Assembly (NCBI RefSeq): GCF_009380165.1
Contig: NZ_WHUF01000003.1
Span: 558,001 to 622,000 of the forward strand
Direction: 5' to 3'
DNA from: Rugamonas rivuli
Lineage (GTDB): Bacteria; Pseudomonadota; Gammaproteobacteria; Burkholderiales; Burkholderiaceae_D
Length of the DNA: 64,000 bases
Of the stretch, positions 52,708 through 61,975 are shown piece after piece; position 1 is the stretch's first letter; the number at the start of each line of letters is the position of its first letter. The notes under the pieces were generated by a model. The model was given only the letters and a program-made list of their open reading frames with translations. It was not told the DNA's origin and searched no databases. Both the position numbers and the translations under genes were made by a program.

Positions 52708-53616
52708 ATGCATATATCCAAGGTCGATCTCAATCTGTTCATCGTCTTCGAAGCAATCTACGCCGAAGGCAGCATCACGCGCGCCAGCCTGAAGATGAAC
52801 CTGACGCAGCCCGCCATCAGCCACGCGCTGAACCGCCTGCGGCAGTTGTTCGACGATCCGCTGTTCGAGCGCCAGGGCCACGTGATGGTGCCGACACCAC
52901 TGGCCCGCTCCATCATCGACCCGGTGCGGCAATCGCTGCGCGGCTTTGAAGTGACGCTGAACGGCGCCGAGCGCTTCGACGCCGCCACCAGCGAACGCGC
53001 CTTCTCGCTGGCCTTGCGCGACGTGCTGGAAGCGAGCGTGCTGCCGCCGCTGATGGCGCGCGTGGCGCAGGACGCGCCGTCGGTGGGCCTGAACACCTTG
53101 CAGGTAGGCCGGCGCGAACTGGAAAGCGAACTGGCGGCCGGCACGCTGGACGCGGCGATCGACATCCTGCTGCCGCTGTCGAATGACATCCGCCGAACGC
53201 TGCTGGCGACCGACCAGACGGTGGTGCTGGTGCGGCGCGATCATCCGCTGGTGCACGGCACGCTGGATCTGGATGGCTACCTGAAGCTGGAGCATATCCA
53301 AACCAGCTCACGCCGGCGCGGACCGGGGCTGGAGGATTTTGAACTGAGCCGTCTGGGATTGCAGCGGCGTGTAAGGCTGCGCTGCCAGCACTACTTCGCC
53401 GCCTGCCGCGCCGTCAGCCAGACCGACCTGGCGCTGACGATGCCGGAGCGGCTGGCGCGCGTGGTGAACCAGCAGTTCGGCAACCAGATCCTGCCCTTCC
53501 CGCTGCAGATGCCATCGCTGGACATCTACCTGTACTGGCACGCCAACGTCGACAACGATGCGGCCAGTGTGTGGCTGCGGGATCAGATCAAGCAAGCCAT
53601 GCAGGCTGCGGACTAG
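52708..53616 (+). CDS. LysR-family transcriptional regulator (divergent from phosphatase/ACAD operon)
   Basis: Encodes 302 residues. The N-terminal helix-turn-helix reads LNLFIVFEAIYAEGSITRASLKMNLTQPAISHALN in short, followed by a substrate-binding-like effector domain. It is divergent from the histidine phosphatase/acyl-CoA dehydrogenase operon across a 92-base gap and probably controls it. No clear Shine-Dalgarno precedes the ATG. Its end overlaps the converging pqiC gene by four bases. Confidence 0.93.
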   Translation: MHISKVDLNLFIVFEAIYAEGSITRASLKMNLTQPAISHALNRLRQLFDDPLFERQGHVMVPTPLARSIIDPVRQSLRGFEVTLNGAERFDAATSERAFSLALRDVLEASVLPPLMARVAQDAPSVGLNTLQVGRRELESELAAGTLDAAIDILLPLSNDIRRTLLATDQTVVLVRRDHPLVHGTLDLDGYLKLEHIQTSSRRRGPGLEDFELSRLGLQRRVRLRCQHYFAACRAVSQTDLALTMPERLARVVNQQFGNQILPFPLQMPSLDIYLYWHANVDNDAASVWLRDQIKQAMQAAD

Positions 53617-54221
53617 CAGCCGGCGTTGGAGCCCGACGCCAAGCCACGGACGGCCTTGGAGATATCGGCGGCGATGCGGGTGACGGCGCGGCGGTGGCCG
53701 GCTACCAGCGCGTCGTAGCCGCCGCTGACAGGTTCGTTGGCGACGCTGCGGCAAGTCAGCACCTTGCTGCTGCCGACCAGCCGCACGCTCCACACCGCGT
53801 CGATCAACGCATACCGGCCCGGCGCAGATTCGAAGCGCTGCACGTTGGTGCTGATGCGGTAGACCGGCGCGCCGTCCGTGGTCGGCGTGCGGAACACGTC
53901 CACCGTTCCCAGCTCGCCGGTGATCGCCAGCGACAGCGCCTGGCCGATCTCCGACGCCGGCATCGCCGACCAGCGTTCATGCTCCAGCAGATCGATGCGC
54001 CCCGCCTCCGTGCTGACCACCATCTGATAGCGCGCCACCTGCTGCGGCACCGCCACCGCCGGCAGCTCGATGTAGTAGCCGGCCGGCGCGGCGGCCGGCA
54101 CGGGCACGCCCATGCCGTTACTCAGGCTGTAGAAATGCTCGGGCGGCGTGGCGGCGCAGCCGGCCAGCAGCAGCGCGGCCGCCATGGCCAGCATGGCCTG
54201 CACAGTTTTATGCTGCATCAT
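53613..54221 (-). CDS. pqiC: PqiC-type periplasmic lipoprotein
   Basis: Encodes 202 residues: a lipoprotein signal with lipobox LLLAGC, then the ABC-type transport auxiliary domain (PEHFYSLSNGMG at the start, then a beta-rich body with RWSAMPASEIGQAL). It is the outer-membrane partner of PqiB in the lipid transport bridge. Its start overlaps the pqiB stop by four bases. Confidence 0.9.
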   Translation of the reverse strand: MMQHKTVQAMLAMAAALLLAGCAATPPEHFYSLSNGMGVPVPAAAPAGYYIELPAVAVPQQVARYQMVVSTEAGRIDLLEHERWSAMPASEIGQALSLAITGELGTVDVFRTPTTDGAPVYRISTNVQRFESAPGRYALIDAVWSVRLVGSSKVLTCRSVANEPVSGGYDALVAGHRRAVTRIAADISKAVRGLASGSNAGC

Positions 54222-55849
54222 TTCGGCTCTCCCTTGGTGTCCTGCTTGCTGGTCTTCCCGCGTATCAGCGACTCGGGATGACGCTCCAGATAATCCGACA
54301 ATGCGTTCAGCGATTGCAGCGTTTGCGTCAGCTGCTGCAAGGCCTCGCGCAGATCCGACTGCACCGGCGAATCCTTCTGCAGCAGCTGATTTGCCTCGCC
54401 GAAGGTCTTGCGCGCCGCGCCCAGCGTATCCTTCATCTCCGGCACCACCTGCGCGTCGAGCTGCTTGAACAGCACATTGGCGCTCTTCAGCGTATCGCGC
54501 AGGTTGTTGCCGATCTCGCCGAACGGCACCTGATCCAGCTTGCGCGCGATGCTGGAGATCTGCGTCTGCAGTTCGTCCAGGCTGTTCGGCACCGTCGGCA
54601 CCTCCAGCGGATACTGCGCCACATCCAGCTTGGCCTGCGGCGCATTCGGGAAGAAGTCCAGCGCCACATACAGCTGGCCGGTCAGCAGGTTCCCCGTGCG
54701 CAGCTGGCCGCGCAGGCCACGCGCCACCAGGCGCTCCAGCACTACCGGGCCGGCGTTGCGATCCTGCTCGCTGGAGACGGTCTGCTGGAAGCTGCGGCCC
54801 AGCCGCGCCGGGTACATGTCCACCGTCACCGGCATGCGGAAGTTCTTCTTCACCGGATCGAACTCCACGCCGACCGAGCGCACCTCGCCCAGCACGATGC
54901 CACGGAAGTCAACCGGCGCACCGGGCGACAGGCCGCGCAGCGACTGGTCGAAATACAGCACCGTCGTAATCGGCACGCCGTCCGGTTCGCGCAGCGCGCT
55001 GGCCTGGTCGGAGGCCAGCGGAAAATCGCTGCCGGGCGACGCCGACTGGTCCGGCTTCTGGCCGCTCATGGTCTCGAACGCGATGCCGCCGACCAGCAGC
55101 GCCGCCAGCGACTGGGTGTTGACCTTGAAGCCATTCGAATCGAGCCGCACATCGACGCCGCTGGCATGCCACCAGCGCGTGTTCTTGCCCACGTACTGGT
55201 CATAGGGCGCATTGACGAACACTGTCATCTTCACGCCATGCCCTTTTTCGTCCAGATCGAAGCCGACCACCTGCCCTACCTGGATGCGGCGATAGAAGAT
55301 CGGCGAGCCGACATCGATCGAACCCAGGCTCTCGCCGTGCAGCGTGTACTTGGTGCCTTTGTCGTCGCCCACCACTTGCGGCGGCTTCTCCAGTCCGACG
55401 AATTCGTGCTTGGTCTCTTCGGCCTTGCCGGCATCGACGCCGATGTAGGCGCCAGACAGCAAGGTGCTCAGGCCGGACACGCCGCTCGCACCCACCCGTG
55501 GACGCACCACCCAGAAGCGCGTATCGGCAACGGTGAAGCGCTCCGCCTCCTTGCTCATGTCGATCGTCACCAGCACCTTGGACAAATCGCGCGACAGCGT
55601 AATCGAACGTACCAGGCCGATATCCACGTCCTTGAATTTGACTTTGGTCTTCCCGGGTTCCAGCCCGTCCGCGCTGCGGAAGCTCACCGTGACCGTCGGC
55701 CCCTGGTCCATCACCGACTTCGCCACCAGCGCCAAACCTATCAGCGCCGCCAGCAGCGGAATCAGCCACACCAGCGAAGGCAGCCAGCGATTGGCCTTCT
55801 CCACGCGGGGCTCGGGTAGCGGCGGCGCGCCGCTGTCGTTTTCAGGCAT
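54218..55849 (-). CDS. pqiB: Intermembrane transport protein PqiB (MCE domains)
   Basis: Encodes about 543 residues. One N-terminal membrane helix (LPSLVWLIPLLAALIGLALV) is followed by three MCE domains, each beginning with a VSFRSADGLEPGKTKVKF-like or LRGLSPGAPVDFRGIVLGEV pattern. A long helical C-terminus forms the needle-like tube. PqiB spans the periplasm to carry lipids between membranes. ATG at 55849 with GGAG was chosen. It overlaps pqiA by eight bases. Confidence 0.93.
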   Translation of the reverse strand: MPENDSGAPPLPEPRVEKANRWLPSLVWLIPLLAALIGLALVAKSVMDQGPTVTVSFRSADGLEPGKTKVKFKDVDIGLVRSITLSRDLSKVLVTIDMSKEAERFTVADTRFWVVRPRVGASGVSGLSTLLSGAYIGVDAGKAEETKHEFVGLEKPPQVVGDDKGTKYTLHGESLGSIDVGSPIFYRRIQVGQVVGFDLDEKGHGVKMTVFVNAPYDQYVGKNTRWWHASGVDVRLDSNGFKVNTQSLAALLVGGIAFETMSGQKPDQSASPGSDFPLASDQASALREPDGVPITTVLYFDQSLRGLSPGAPVDFRGIVLGEVRSVGVEFDPVKKNFRMPVTVDMYPARLGRSFQQTVSSEQDRNAGPVVLERLVARGLRGQLRTGNLLTGQLYVALDFFPNAPQAKLDVAQYPLEVPTVPNSLDELQTQISSIARKLDQVPFGEIGNNLRDTLKSANVLFKQLDAQVVPEMKDTLGAARKTFGEANQLLQKDSPVQSDLREALQQLTQTLQSLNALSDYLERHPESLIRGKTSKQDTKGEPK

Positions 55850-57098
55850 GGTTCTCTCCATTCGAATCTATCGGATCCCAGATCAGGCGCGGGTCGAACT
55901 GCATCGACGCCAGCATCGTCAGCACCACCACTGCGCAAAACGCCAGCGCGCCGGGACCGGCAGTAATCACTGCCAGCGACTGGAAGCGCACCAGCGCCAC
56001 CGTCAGCGTAATAACAAAGATGTCGAGCATCGACCAGCGGCCGACGAACTCCACGATCCGGTACAGTATCGTGCGCTGCAACGGGCGCCAGCGCGAGCGC
56101 CGCTGCGCCGTCAGCGCCAGCAGCGACAGCGCCGCCAGCTTCAGCACCGGCACCACGATGCTGGCGATGAAGATGATCGCCGCCAGCGCCGGCGAGCCGC
56201 TGGTCCAGAAGTAGACCACGCCGCTGATGATGGTGTCGTCCTCCTTGCCGAACAGCGAGTGCGTGTACATCACCGGCAGCAGGTTGGCGGGAATATAGAG
56301 GATGGTCGCGGCCAGCAGGAAGGCCCAGGTCCGCCCCACGCTGTCTGGACGACGGCGGTGCAGCACGGTGCCGCAGCGCGCGCAGCGCTGATGCGCGGCC
56401 GGTTGATCCTGCGCCACCAGGCCGCAGCTGTGGCAGGCCGCCAGGCGCGTATGCGGCGTGTAGCGGTACTCGGCCTGCGCCGGCCTGCGCGGTCCGGGCA
56501 GGTGCTCGCCGATATTCCACAGCATCTGCGGATCGAAAGACACCACGATGGCCAGCATCAGCGTTAGCGCGCCAAAGGCGAACAGGCCCGGTTGCACCAC
56601 CACCTGCGCCAGGCTGGTCATCTTGACGATGGTGATCAGAATGCCGATCATCAGCACTTCCGTCATGCCCCAGCGCCGCGCCGCGCCGACGGCGCGCAGC
56701 AGGTGGTCGAAGCCGCGCGGCCGCACACCGCTGCGCAAGGCCAGCGTCACGTACAGCAGCGCGCCCAGCTCCACCGCCGGCAGCAGCACCGTGAACAGGA
56801 ACACGATCGCCGCCACCACCTGCATCTGCTCCATCCACAGCACGCGTATGGCGCCGAGCAAGGTGGCGCTGGAGGTGTAGCCGCCGACATCCAGTTCGAC
56901 GATGGGGCAAAGCTGGGCGATCAGGAAGGTGAAGATGGCGGCCAGCGTGATGGCCGCCATGCGGTTGACGTCGGAATGGATGCCGCGATAGAGGATGGAA
57001 CGGCAGCGCACGCAGCGCGCCTTCTCGCGCGGCAGCACGGGGCGCCGCTTGTGAAGCGCGCCGCAATCGTGACAGCTGATCAAATCGTATCGATACAC
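55842..57098 (-). CDS. pqiA: Paraquat-inducible protein A
   Basis: Encodes 418 residues with two repeats of a zinc-ribbon (CHDCG...CVRC near the start, CHSCG...CARCG near residue 225) each followed by four membrane helices. PqiA is the inner-membrane component of the PqiABC lipid transport system, which helps tolerate membrane stress. It is the first gene of the three-gene operon with overlapping junctions. Confidence 0.93.
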   Translation of the reverse strand: MYRYDLISCHDCGALHKRRPVLPREKARCVRCRSILYRGIHSDVNRMAAITLAAIFTFLIAQLCPIVELDVGGYTSSATLLGAIRVLWMEQMQVVAAIVFLFTVLLPAVELGALLYVTLALRSGVRPRGFDHLLRAVGAARRWGMTEVLMIGILITIVKMTSLAQVVVQPGLFAFGALTLMLAIVVSFDPQMLWNIGEHLPGPRRPAQAEYRYTPHTRLAACHSCGLVAQDQPAAHQRCARCGTVLHRRRPDSVGRTWAFLLAATILYIPANLLPVMYTHSLFGKEDDTIISGVVYFWTSGSPALAAIIFIASIVVPVLKLAALSLLALTAQRRSRWRPLQRTILYRIVEFVGRWSMLDIFVITLTVALVRFQSLAVITAGPGALAFCAVVVLTMLASMQFDPRLIWDPIDSNGENHA

Positions 57099-57209
57099 TG
57101 GCTGGCCGTTTGGACAATAATGACCATATCATACGATAATCCTGCAGATGCACGTAGCAGTCCGCATCCGTTATGATGAGCGAAGATTTTGAAGTTTGAA
57201 AAGGTATCT

Positions 57210-57935
57210 ATGCCACGCCGCCAGTTGACACTCCTGATCGCCGCAACGCTTGCCGTTGCGGGCTGCGCGCATGCGCAGGCCGGGAAGGAACTGGTGTTCG
57301 GCACCACGCACGACGAGAACTCGCCGCTGTTCCTGTACGCCAGCGCCTATCTCCAGCAACTGTGCGACGAAAGCAAGCAGCGCTGCACGCTGCAAAACCT
57401 GCCCGGACGGCGCTCCGAAGCGATGCTCGCCGCCGGCACCATCGTCGGTGAGGTAGGCCGCGTCAAAGGCTATATCCAGAAGCATCCTGACTATGTTCGT
57501 CTCGACGAACCCTTCATCATCTCGCGCACTCGCATCTTCACCCGCAGCGACAAGGACATCACCAGCTGGGAATCGCTGGCAAAGAAGGTCAAGACGGTCA
57601 GCTACAAGCGCGGCATCTACCTGTACCAGCAAAGGCTGGAGGCGCTGCAGCCGGCGATCCAGCCGCATGACGTGCAAAGCGAAGCGGCTTGTTTGCAGAT
57701 GGTGCTGGCCGCGCGCGACGACGCCTGCGTGTTCGACGACGGCGGCATCAGCAGCGAGGCAAAGCCGTTGCTGGCGCAGGGACACAGCAGCGTATCTGTG
57801 GAAGACCTGCCGCTGTACATCTATCTCGGGAAGGACAACAAGGCGCTGGCGCTATCGCTGTCCGAAGCCGCCAGGCGCCTGGCGGCGCGCGGCGTTCCGG
57901 CGCAGCTGCACCGCAAATTCTACGAAGGCAGATAG
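57210..57935 (+). CDS. Periplasmic solute-binding-like protein
   Basis: Encodes 241 residues: a signal with possible lipobox (LAVAGC) or cleavage after AHA, then a binding-protein fold with LVFGTTHDENSPLFLYAS and a Cys pair (CDESKQRCTL). Family 3 binding-protein resemblance is weak to moderate. It has no transporter genes beside it. AAAAGG precedes the ATG at 57210; a TTG at 57189 is less likely. It is divergent from pqiA and converges with the thioesterase gene. Confidence 0.7.
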   Translation: MPRRQLTLLIAATLAVAGCAHAQAGKELVFGTTHDENSPLFLYASAYLQQLCDESKQRCTLQNLPGRRSEAMLAAGTIVGEVGRVKGYIQKHPDYVRLDEPFIISRTRIFTRSDKDITSWESLAKKVKTVSYKRGIYLYQQRLEALQPAIQPHDVQSEAACLQMVLAARDDACVFDDGGISSEAKPLLAQGHSSVSVEDLPLYIYLGKDNKALALSLSEAARRLAARGVPAQLHRKFYEGR

Positions 57936-57949
57936 CTTCGAGGCGGCGC

Positions 57950-58393
57950 TTACTTGATGCTGGTGTTCAGTTCCTGGAAGTCGGCGGTCTTGCCCAGCGA
58001 CTGCCAGGTGGCCAGCAGATTGGCCGGTGGCGCAATCAGCTTGCGGGCCGCCAGATCGAGCCAGCCGCCGGTGCTGGTGACGCGCGCGGCCAGCTTGCCG
58101 TCGGCGCGGATGATGTCGGTGCTGAGCGACCAGCGGCTGCCATCGGTCGACAAGCCAGCCACGCCCAGCGTGACGGTGATCTCTTCAAGCAGCATCACTT
58201 CCTTGAAGTAGGCGATTTCGTCCTTCATTACCACCGGACCGATTTTCAGGCGCATGAATTCGCTCATCGGGAAGCCGTTCTCCGACAGGAACAGCATGCG
58301 CACATCGCCCGCCTTGTCCAGGAAGGCCGTGTTGCGCATATGGCTGTTGAAATCCATATCGCCCCAGCCGGCCATCATCTTCTTTTCAAACAT
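57950..58393 (-). CDS. Thioesterase family protein (hot-dog fold)
   Basis: Encodes 147 residues. The motif GWGDMDFNSHMRNTAFLD is the 4HBT-type active-site segment with Asp and His, followed by a helix and beta-strands of the hot-dog fold. It would hydrolyse acyl-CoA thioesters. ATG at 58393 follows GGAG; a longer TTG start at 58405 is rejected. It starts one base after the stop of the upstream M20 peptidase gene, so both are in one message. Confidence 0.85.
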   Translation of the reverse strand: MFEKKMMAGWGDMDFNSHMRNTAFLDKAGDVRMLFLSENGFPMSEFMRLKIGPVVMKDEIAYFKEVMLLEEITVTLGVAGLSTDGSRWSLSTDIIRADGKLAARVTSTGGWLDLAARKLIAPPANLLATWQSLGKTADFQELNTSIK

Positions 58394-58394
58394 C

Positions 58395-59627
58395 TCACTC
58401 TCCAAGGAAATCCAATAGCGTGCATGCTACCACCTTGGTCGCCTTGCGCAGGTCTTCCAGCTGCAAACGCTCGTCGGCCTTCTTGGCGTTGGACTCGGGG
58501 ACGCTGCGCGGACCGGCGCCGTACAGCACCGCCGGAATGCCATGTTCGCCGTACAGGCGCGCATCCGCGTACAGCGGCGTGCCCTGGGCCGGGATCTTCT
58601 CGCCGATGAAGGTCTGCGCGTTCTGCTGAAGGCTGGCCACCAGCTTCTCCGTGCCCGTCTGCTCACGCAGCGCGTGCGACAGCAGCAGGCGCTTGATCTC
58701 GATGCGAATGCCAGGCTGGCCTTCCACCGCTTTCTCGATCAGCGCGCGCACTTGCGCTTCCACCGCCACCGGGTCTTCTTCCGGAATCATGCGGCGGTCC
58801 ATCTTCAGCACCACTTTGCCCGGCACGACGTTGGTGTTGGTGCCGCCGTCGATACGGCCCACCAGCATGGTCGGCGAATCGATGCCGGGGATTTTCGATT
58901 TGACCTTCTTCAGTTCCGGCAGTTGGTCGTAGATCGCGTTCAGGATGCGGGTGGCCGCCTGCAGCGCGTCGTGGCCGGTCTCCGGCATCGCGCCGTGGCC
59001 GGACTTGCCGTGCACCGTGATCTCCAGCTGCAAACAGGCGTTGTGCGCGGTGACGATGTTGTAGCTGAAGCCCGCCGCGATGACGAAGTCCGGCTTGGTC
59101 AGCTTTTGTTCCAGCAGCCAGCCGGGGCCCAGCAGGCCGCCGAATTCCTCGTCGTACGTGAAGTGCAGTTCCAGCCCGCCCTTCAACGGCACGCCCAGCG
59201 CTTCCAGCGCGCGGGTGGCGAAGATGTAGGTGGCGAAGTCGCACTTGGAAACGGCGGCGGCGCGGCCGTAAATATAGCCGTTTTCCACCACGCCGCCATA
59301 CGGCGGATAGGTCCAGTTGTCGCCCGGCGGCACCACGTCGCCGTGGGCATTGAGCGCCACGGTCGGGCCGCCGGCCTGGTATGGACGGCGCACGATCAGA
59401 TTGGTGATGGTCTCCATGCCGTAGTCCTGCACCACGTCGGCCGGCACGGCGTGCTTCTCGGCGATCCAGCCATAGGCCTTGACCAGGTCCGCCACCATGT
59501 CCGCGTGCGGCGCGTTGTTGCCGGGCGGGGTATCGGTCGGCACGCGCAGCAGCTGCTGCAGCACGCCTACTTCTTCATCGAAGTGCGCGTCGATCCACTG
59601 CGCCAGTTGTTCTTTGTTCGTCGTCAT
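58395..59627 (-). CDS. M20-family metallohydrolase
   Basis: Encodes 410 residues of the M20 peptidase/deacylase family. Metal-binding residues show as LNAHGDVVPPG, SKCDF and the catalytic Glu pair in TYDEEFGG; the dimerisation domain follows with GKSGHGAMPETG. Members cleave peptides, N-acyl amino acids, carbamoyl amino acids or ureido compounds. Its position next to puuD suggests a purine-breakdown or amidohydrolase role, but the substrate is open. It starts 11 bases downstream of the puuD stop. Confidence 0.88.
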   Translation of the reverse strand: MTTNKEQLAQWIDAHFDEEVGVLQQLLRVPTDTPPGNNAPHADMVADLVKAYGWIAEKHAVPADVVQDYGMETITNLIVRRPYQAGGPTVALNAHGDVVPPGDNWTYPPYGGVVENGYIYGRAAAVSKCDFATYIFATRALEALGVPLKGGLELHFTYDEEFGGLLGPGWLLEQKLTKPDFVIAAGFSYNIVTAHNACLQLEITVHGKSGHGAMPETGHDALQAATRILNAIYDQLPELKKVKSKIPGIDSPTMLVGRIDGGTNTNVVPGKVVLKMDRRMIPEEDPVAVEAQVRALIEKAVEGQPGIRIEIKRLLLSHALREQTGTEKLVASLQQNAQTFIGEKIPAQGTPLYADARLYGEHGIPAVLYGAGPRSVPESNAKKADERLQLEDLRKATKVVACTLLDFLGE

Positions 59628-59637
59628 GGTTGTTCTT

Positions 59638-60855
59638 TCACTTGGCGCCGGATTCGAACCAGGCCGCGATCTGCGCCCGTTCTGCATCGGTCATATTGGT
59701 CAGGTTCGCAAGCGGCATGGCTTTCAGCTGCACCGATTGCTTGTAGATTTTTTCCGCGTTCTGATGCACCTGCTCCGCGCTGTCGAGCATCACGCCGGCG
59801 GGCGCCGTGGCAAAGCCGGGTTGCGTCGGATGCGCCGAGTGGCAGGCCACGCAGCGCTGGTCGATGACGGTTTTCACCTTGGCGAATTGCGCCGCCGGAT
59901 CGGCAGCGGCGGCCGATGCCACAGGACGCGGTGGCGCAATCGCCACGGCCACGCCGATCAGCAGCGCGACGCCGATGGCCGGATAACGCCACTCGACGCG
60001 CCCTTTGTGGCGCAGGTTGAAGAAGTGGCGGATGAAGACGCCGGCTGCCATGATGAAGGCCAGCACCAGCCACGCATGGTCGTTCCGGTAGGTCATCGCA
60101 TAGTGGTTGCTGATCATGATGAACAGCACCGGCAGCGTGAAGTAGTTATTGTGGACGCTGCGCTGCTTGGCCTTCTGGCCGTGGATCGGGTCAGGCAAGC
60201 GACCGGCCGACATGGCCTCCACCATCTTGCGCTGGCCGGGGATAATCAGCATCAGCACATTGCCGACCATGATGGTGCCGATCAGCGCACCGACGTGGAT
60301 GTAGGCGGCGCGGCCGCTCAGCACATGCGTCAGGCCATACGCGGCGCCGACGATCAGCGCGAACACCACCACGCCGAACCACAGGTCGCGCTGGCCCAGC
60401 GGCGAGCGGCACAGCAGGTCGTACACGGTCCAGCCGACGACCAGCGTGCCGACGCCGATGCCGATCGCCTGCCAGCTGCCGATATCGGCCACCGACTTAT
60501 CGATCATCATCGCCTGCGCGTTGAAGTAGTAGGCGATGGTCAGCAGCGCGATGCCGGACAGCCAGGTGGAATATGCCTCCCACTTAAACCAGTGCAGATC
60601 CTTCGGCAGCTCGGCCGGCGCCACCAGGTATTTTTGCGGGTTGTAGAAACCGCCGCCGTGCACGGCCCACAGTTCGCCGGACACGCCCTTCTTCGCCAGC
60701 TCCGAGCCGGGTGCGGGCGGGCGGATCGAATTATCCAGCCAGACGAAGTAGAACGAAGCGCCGATCCAGGCGATGCCGGTGATGATATGCAGCCAGCGCA
60801 CGATCAGGTTCAGCCACTCAAGGCCATACGGGATCAGATAGGCGAAAAAGTCCAT
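59638..60855 (-). CDS. puuD: Urate hydroxylase PuuD (membrane-bound with cytochrome c domain)
   Basis: Encodes 405 residues: about seven to eight membrane helices followed by a C-terminal c-type cytochrome with heme site CVACH (about 332-336). This is the PuuD architecture: it oxidises urate to 5-hydroxyisourate and passes electrons to the respiratory chain. The start MDFFAYLIPYGLEWL at 60855 is family-typical. It heads an operon with the M20 hydrolase and thioesterase and is divergent from a LysR gene. Confidence 0.92.
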   Translation of the reverse strand: MDFFAYLIPYGLEWLNLIVRWLHIITGIAWIGASFYFVWLDNSIRPPAPGSELAKKGVSGELWAVHGGGFYNPQKYLVAPAELPKDLHWFKWEAYSTWLSGIALLTIAYYFNAQAMMIDKSVADIGSWQAIGIGVGTLVVGWTVYDLLCRSPLGQRDLWFGVVVFALIVGAAYGLTHVLSGRAAYIHVGALIGTIMVGNVLMLIIPGQRKMVEAMSAGRLPDPIHGQKAKQRSVHNNYFTLPVLFIMISNHYAMTYRNDHAWLVLAFIMAAGVFIRHFFNLRHKGRVEWRYPAIGVALLIGVAVAIAPPRPVASAAAADPAAQFAKVKTVIDQRCVACHSAHPTQPGFATAPAGVMLDSAEQVHQNAEKIYKQSVQLKAMPLANLTNMTDAERAQIAAWFESGAK

Positions 60856-60973
60856 GGGTGCTTTCAGGGTAAAGAGTGTGGCTAATTTACAGAAGATAAA
60901 CGGATTTGACGCCGACCACATGAACATTAGAGTATATTAAACATATCCAATCCCGTATAACAGAAATCCTCTC

Positions 60974-61909
60974 ATGGCCGCCCTGCCGCAACACCTGGAT
61001 CTGCATTTGATCCGCATCCTCTACCTGCTGCTGGTTGAGAAGAACGTCTCACGCGTCGCCCTCAAACTGAATCAGCCGCAGCCCTCCATCTCCGCCTCGC
61101 TGCGCAAGCTGCGCGAGCTGACGGGCGATCCGCTGCTGGTGCGCGGCGCGCGCGGCATGGTGCCGACCCAGCACGGCGAAAGCCTGCTGATACCGGCCAA
61201 GCGCATCCTCGACGAAACCGAGAACCTGTTCCTGAAGAAGACGCCCTTCGTGCCGCAGGAAGAAGCGCGCACCTTCCACATCGCCGCGCCGGACTACCTG
61301 GACAGCCAGTTCCTGCCCAACCTTGTGGCGCTGCTGCGCCGTGGTTCGCCCAACAGCCGCGTGAAGATCCACAGCCTGGGACCGGGCGTGGACTACGTGC
61401 GCCTGCTGTCGGACGGCGACATGGACCTGGTCATCGCCAACTGGGACGAGCCGCCCGAGCACCTGCACATGTCCAAGCTGTTCGAAGACCCGATCATCTG
61501 CGTGATGCGCTCCGACTGCCCCTACGCGCTGCGCACCGGCAGCGAGGACATGACGCTGGCCGACTACCTGTCCCTGCCCCACGTGGCGCCGACGCAGATC
61601 CTGCCCGGCTACCACGGCGTCATCGACGACTTCCTGGAGCGCCATGGCCTGCAGCGCAACGTGGCGGTGGAATCGGCCTACTTCGGCCTGATCCCCTACA
61701 TGCTGACGCAGACCGACCTGGTGCTGACCACCGGCCGCCAGTTCGTGCGCTACTACGAGCGCAATATGCCGCTGAAGACCTACACGGTGCCGGTCAAGTT
61801 CCCGTCGATGCGCTTCTACCAGCTGTGGCACGAGCGCGTGCACCAGGCGCCAGAACACAAATGGCTGCGCGAGCAGGTCTCCACTGCGGCCAAGGCGCTC
61901 GGCAAATAG
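60974..61909 (+). CDS. LysR-family transcriptional regulator of the urate region
   Basis: Encodes 311 residues: helix-turn-helix (HLIRILYLLLVEKNVSRVAL, then NQPQPSISASLRKL) and a PBP-type effector domain. It lies between the divergent puuD operon and the co-directional uraD-allC fusion gene, so it is the natural candidate for controlling purine breakdown. The 118-base intergenic region is AT-rich, but I could not pick out a clean T-N11-A site. Confidence 0.92.
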   Translation: MAALPQHLDLHLIRILYLLLVEKNVSRVALKLNQPQPSISASLRKLRELTGDPLLVRGARGMVPTQHGESLLIPAKRILDETENLFLKKTPFVPQEEARTFHIAAPDYLDSQFLPNLVALLRRGSPNSRVKIHSLGPGVDYVRLLSDGDMDLVIANWDEPPEHLHMSKLFEDPIICVMRSDCPYALRTGSEDMTLADYLSLPHVAPTQILPGYHGVIDDFLERHGLQRNVAVESAYFGLIPYMLTQTDLVLTTGRQFVRYYERNMPLKTYTVPVKFPSMRFYQLWHERVHQAPEHKWLREQVSTAAKALGK

Positions 61910-61975
61910 CAAACCTTATAAACCTTAGCGGATACCGCATATAACTGGGCGGCTCAGTTGCGATTACACTAGGCT

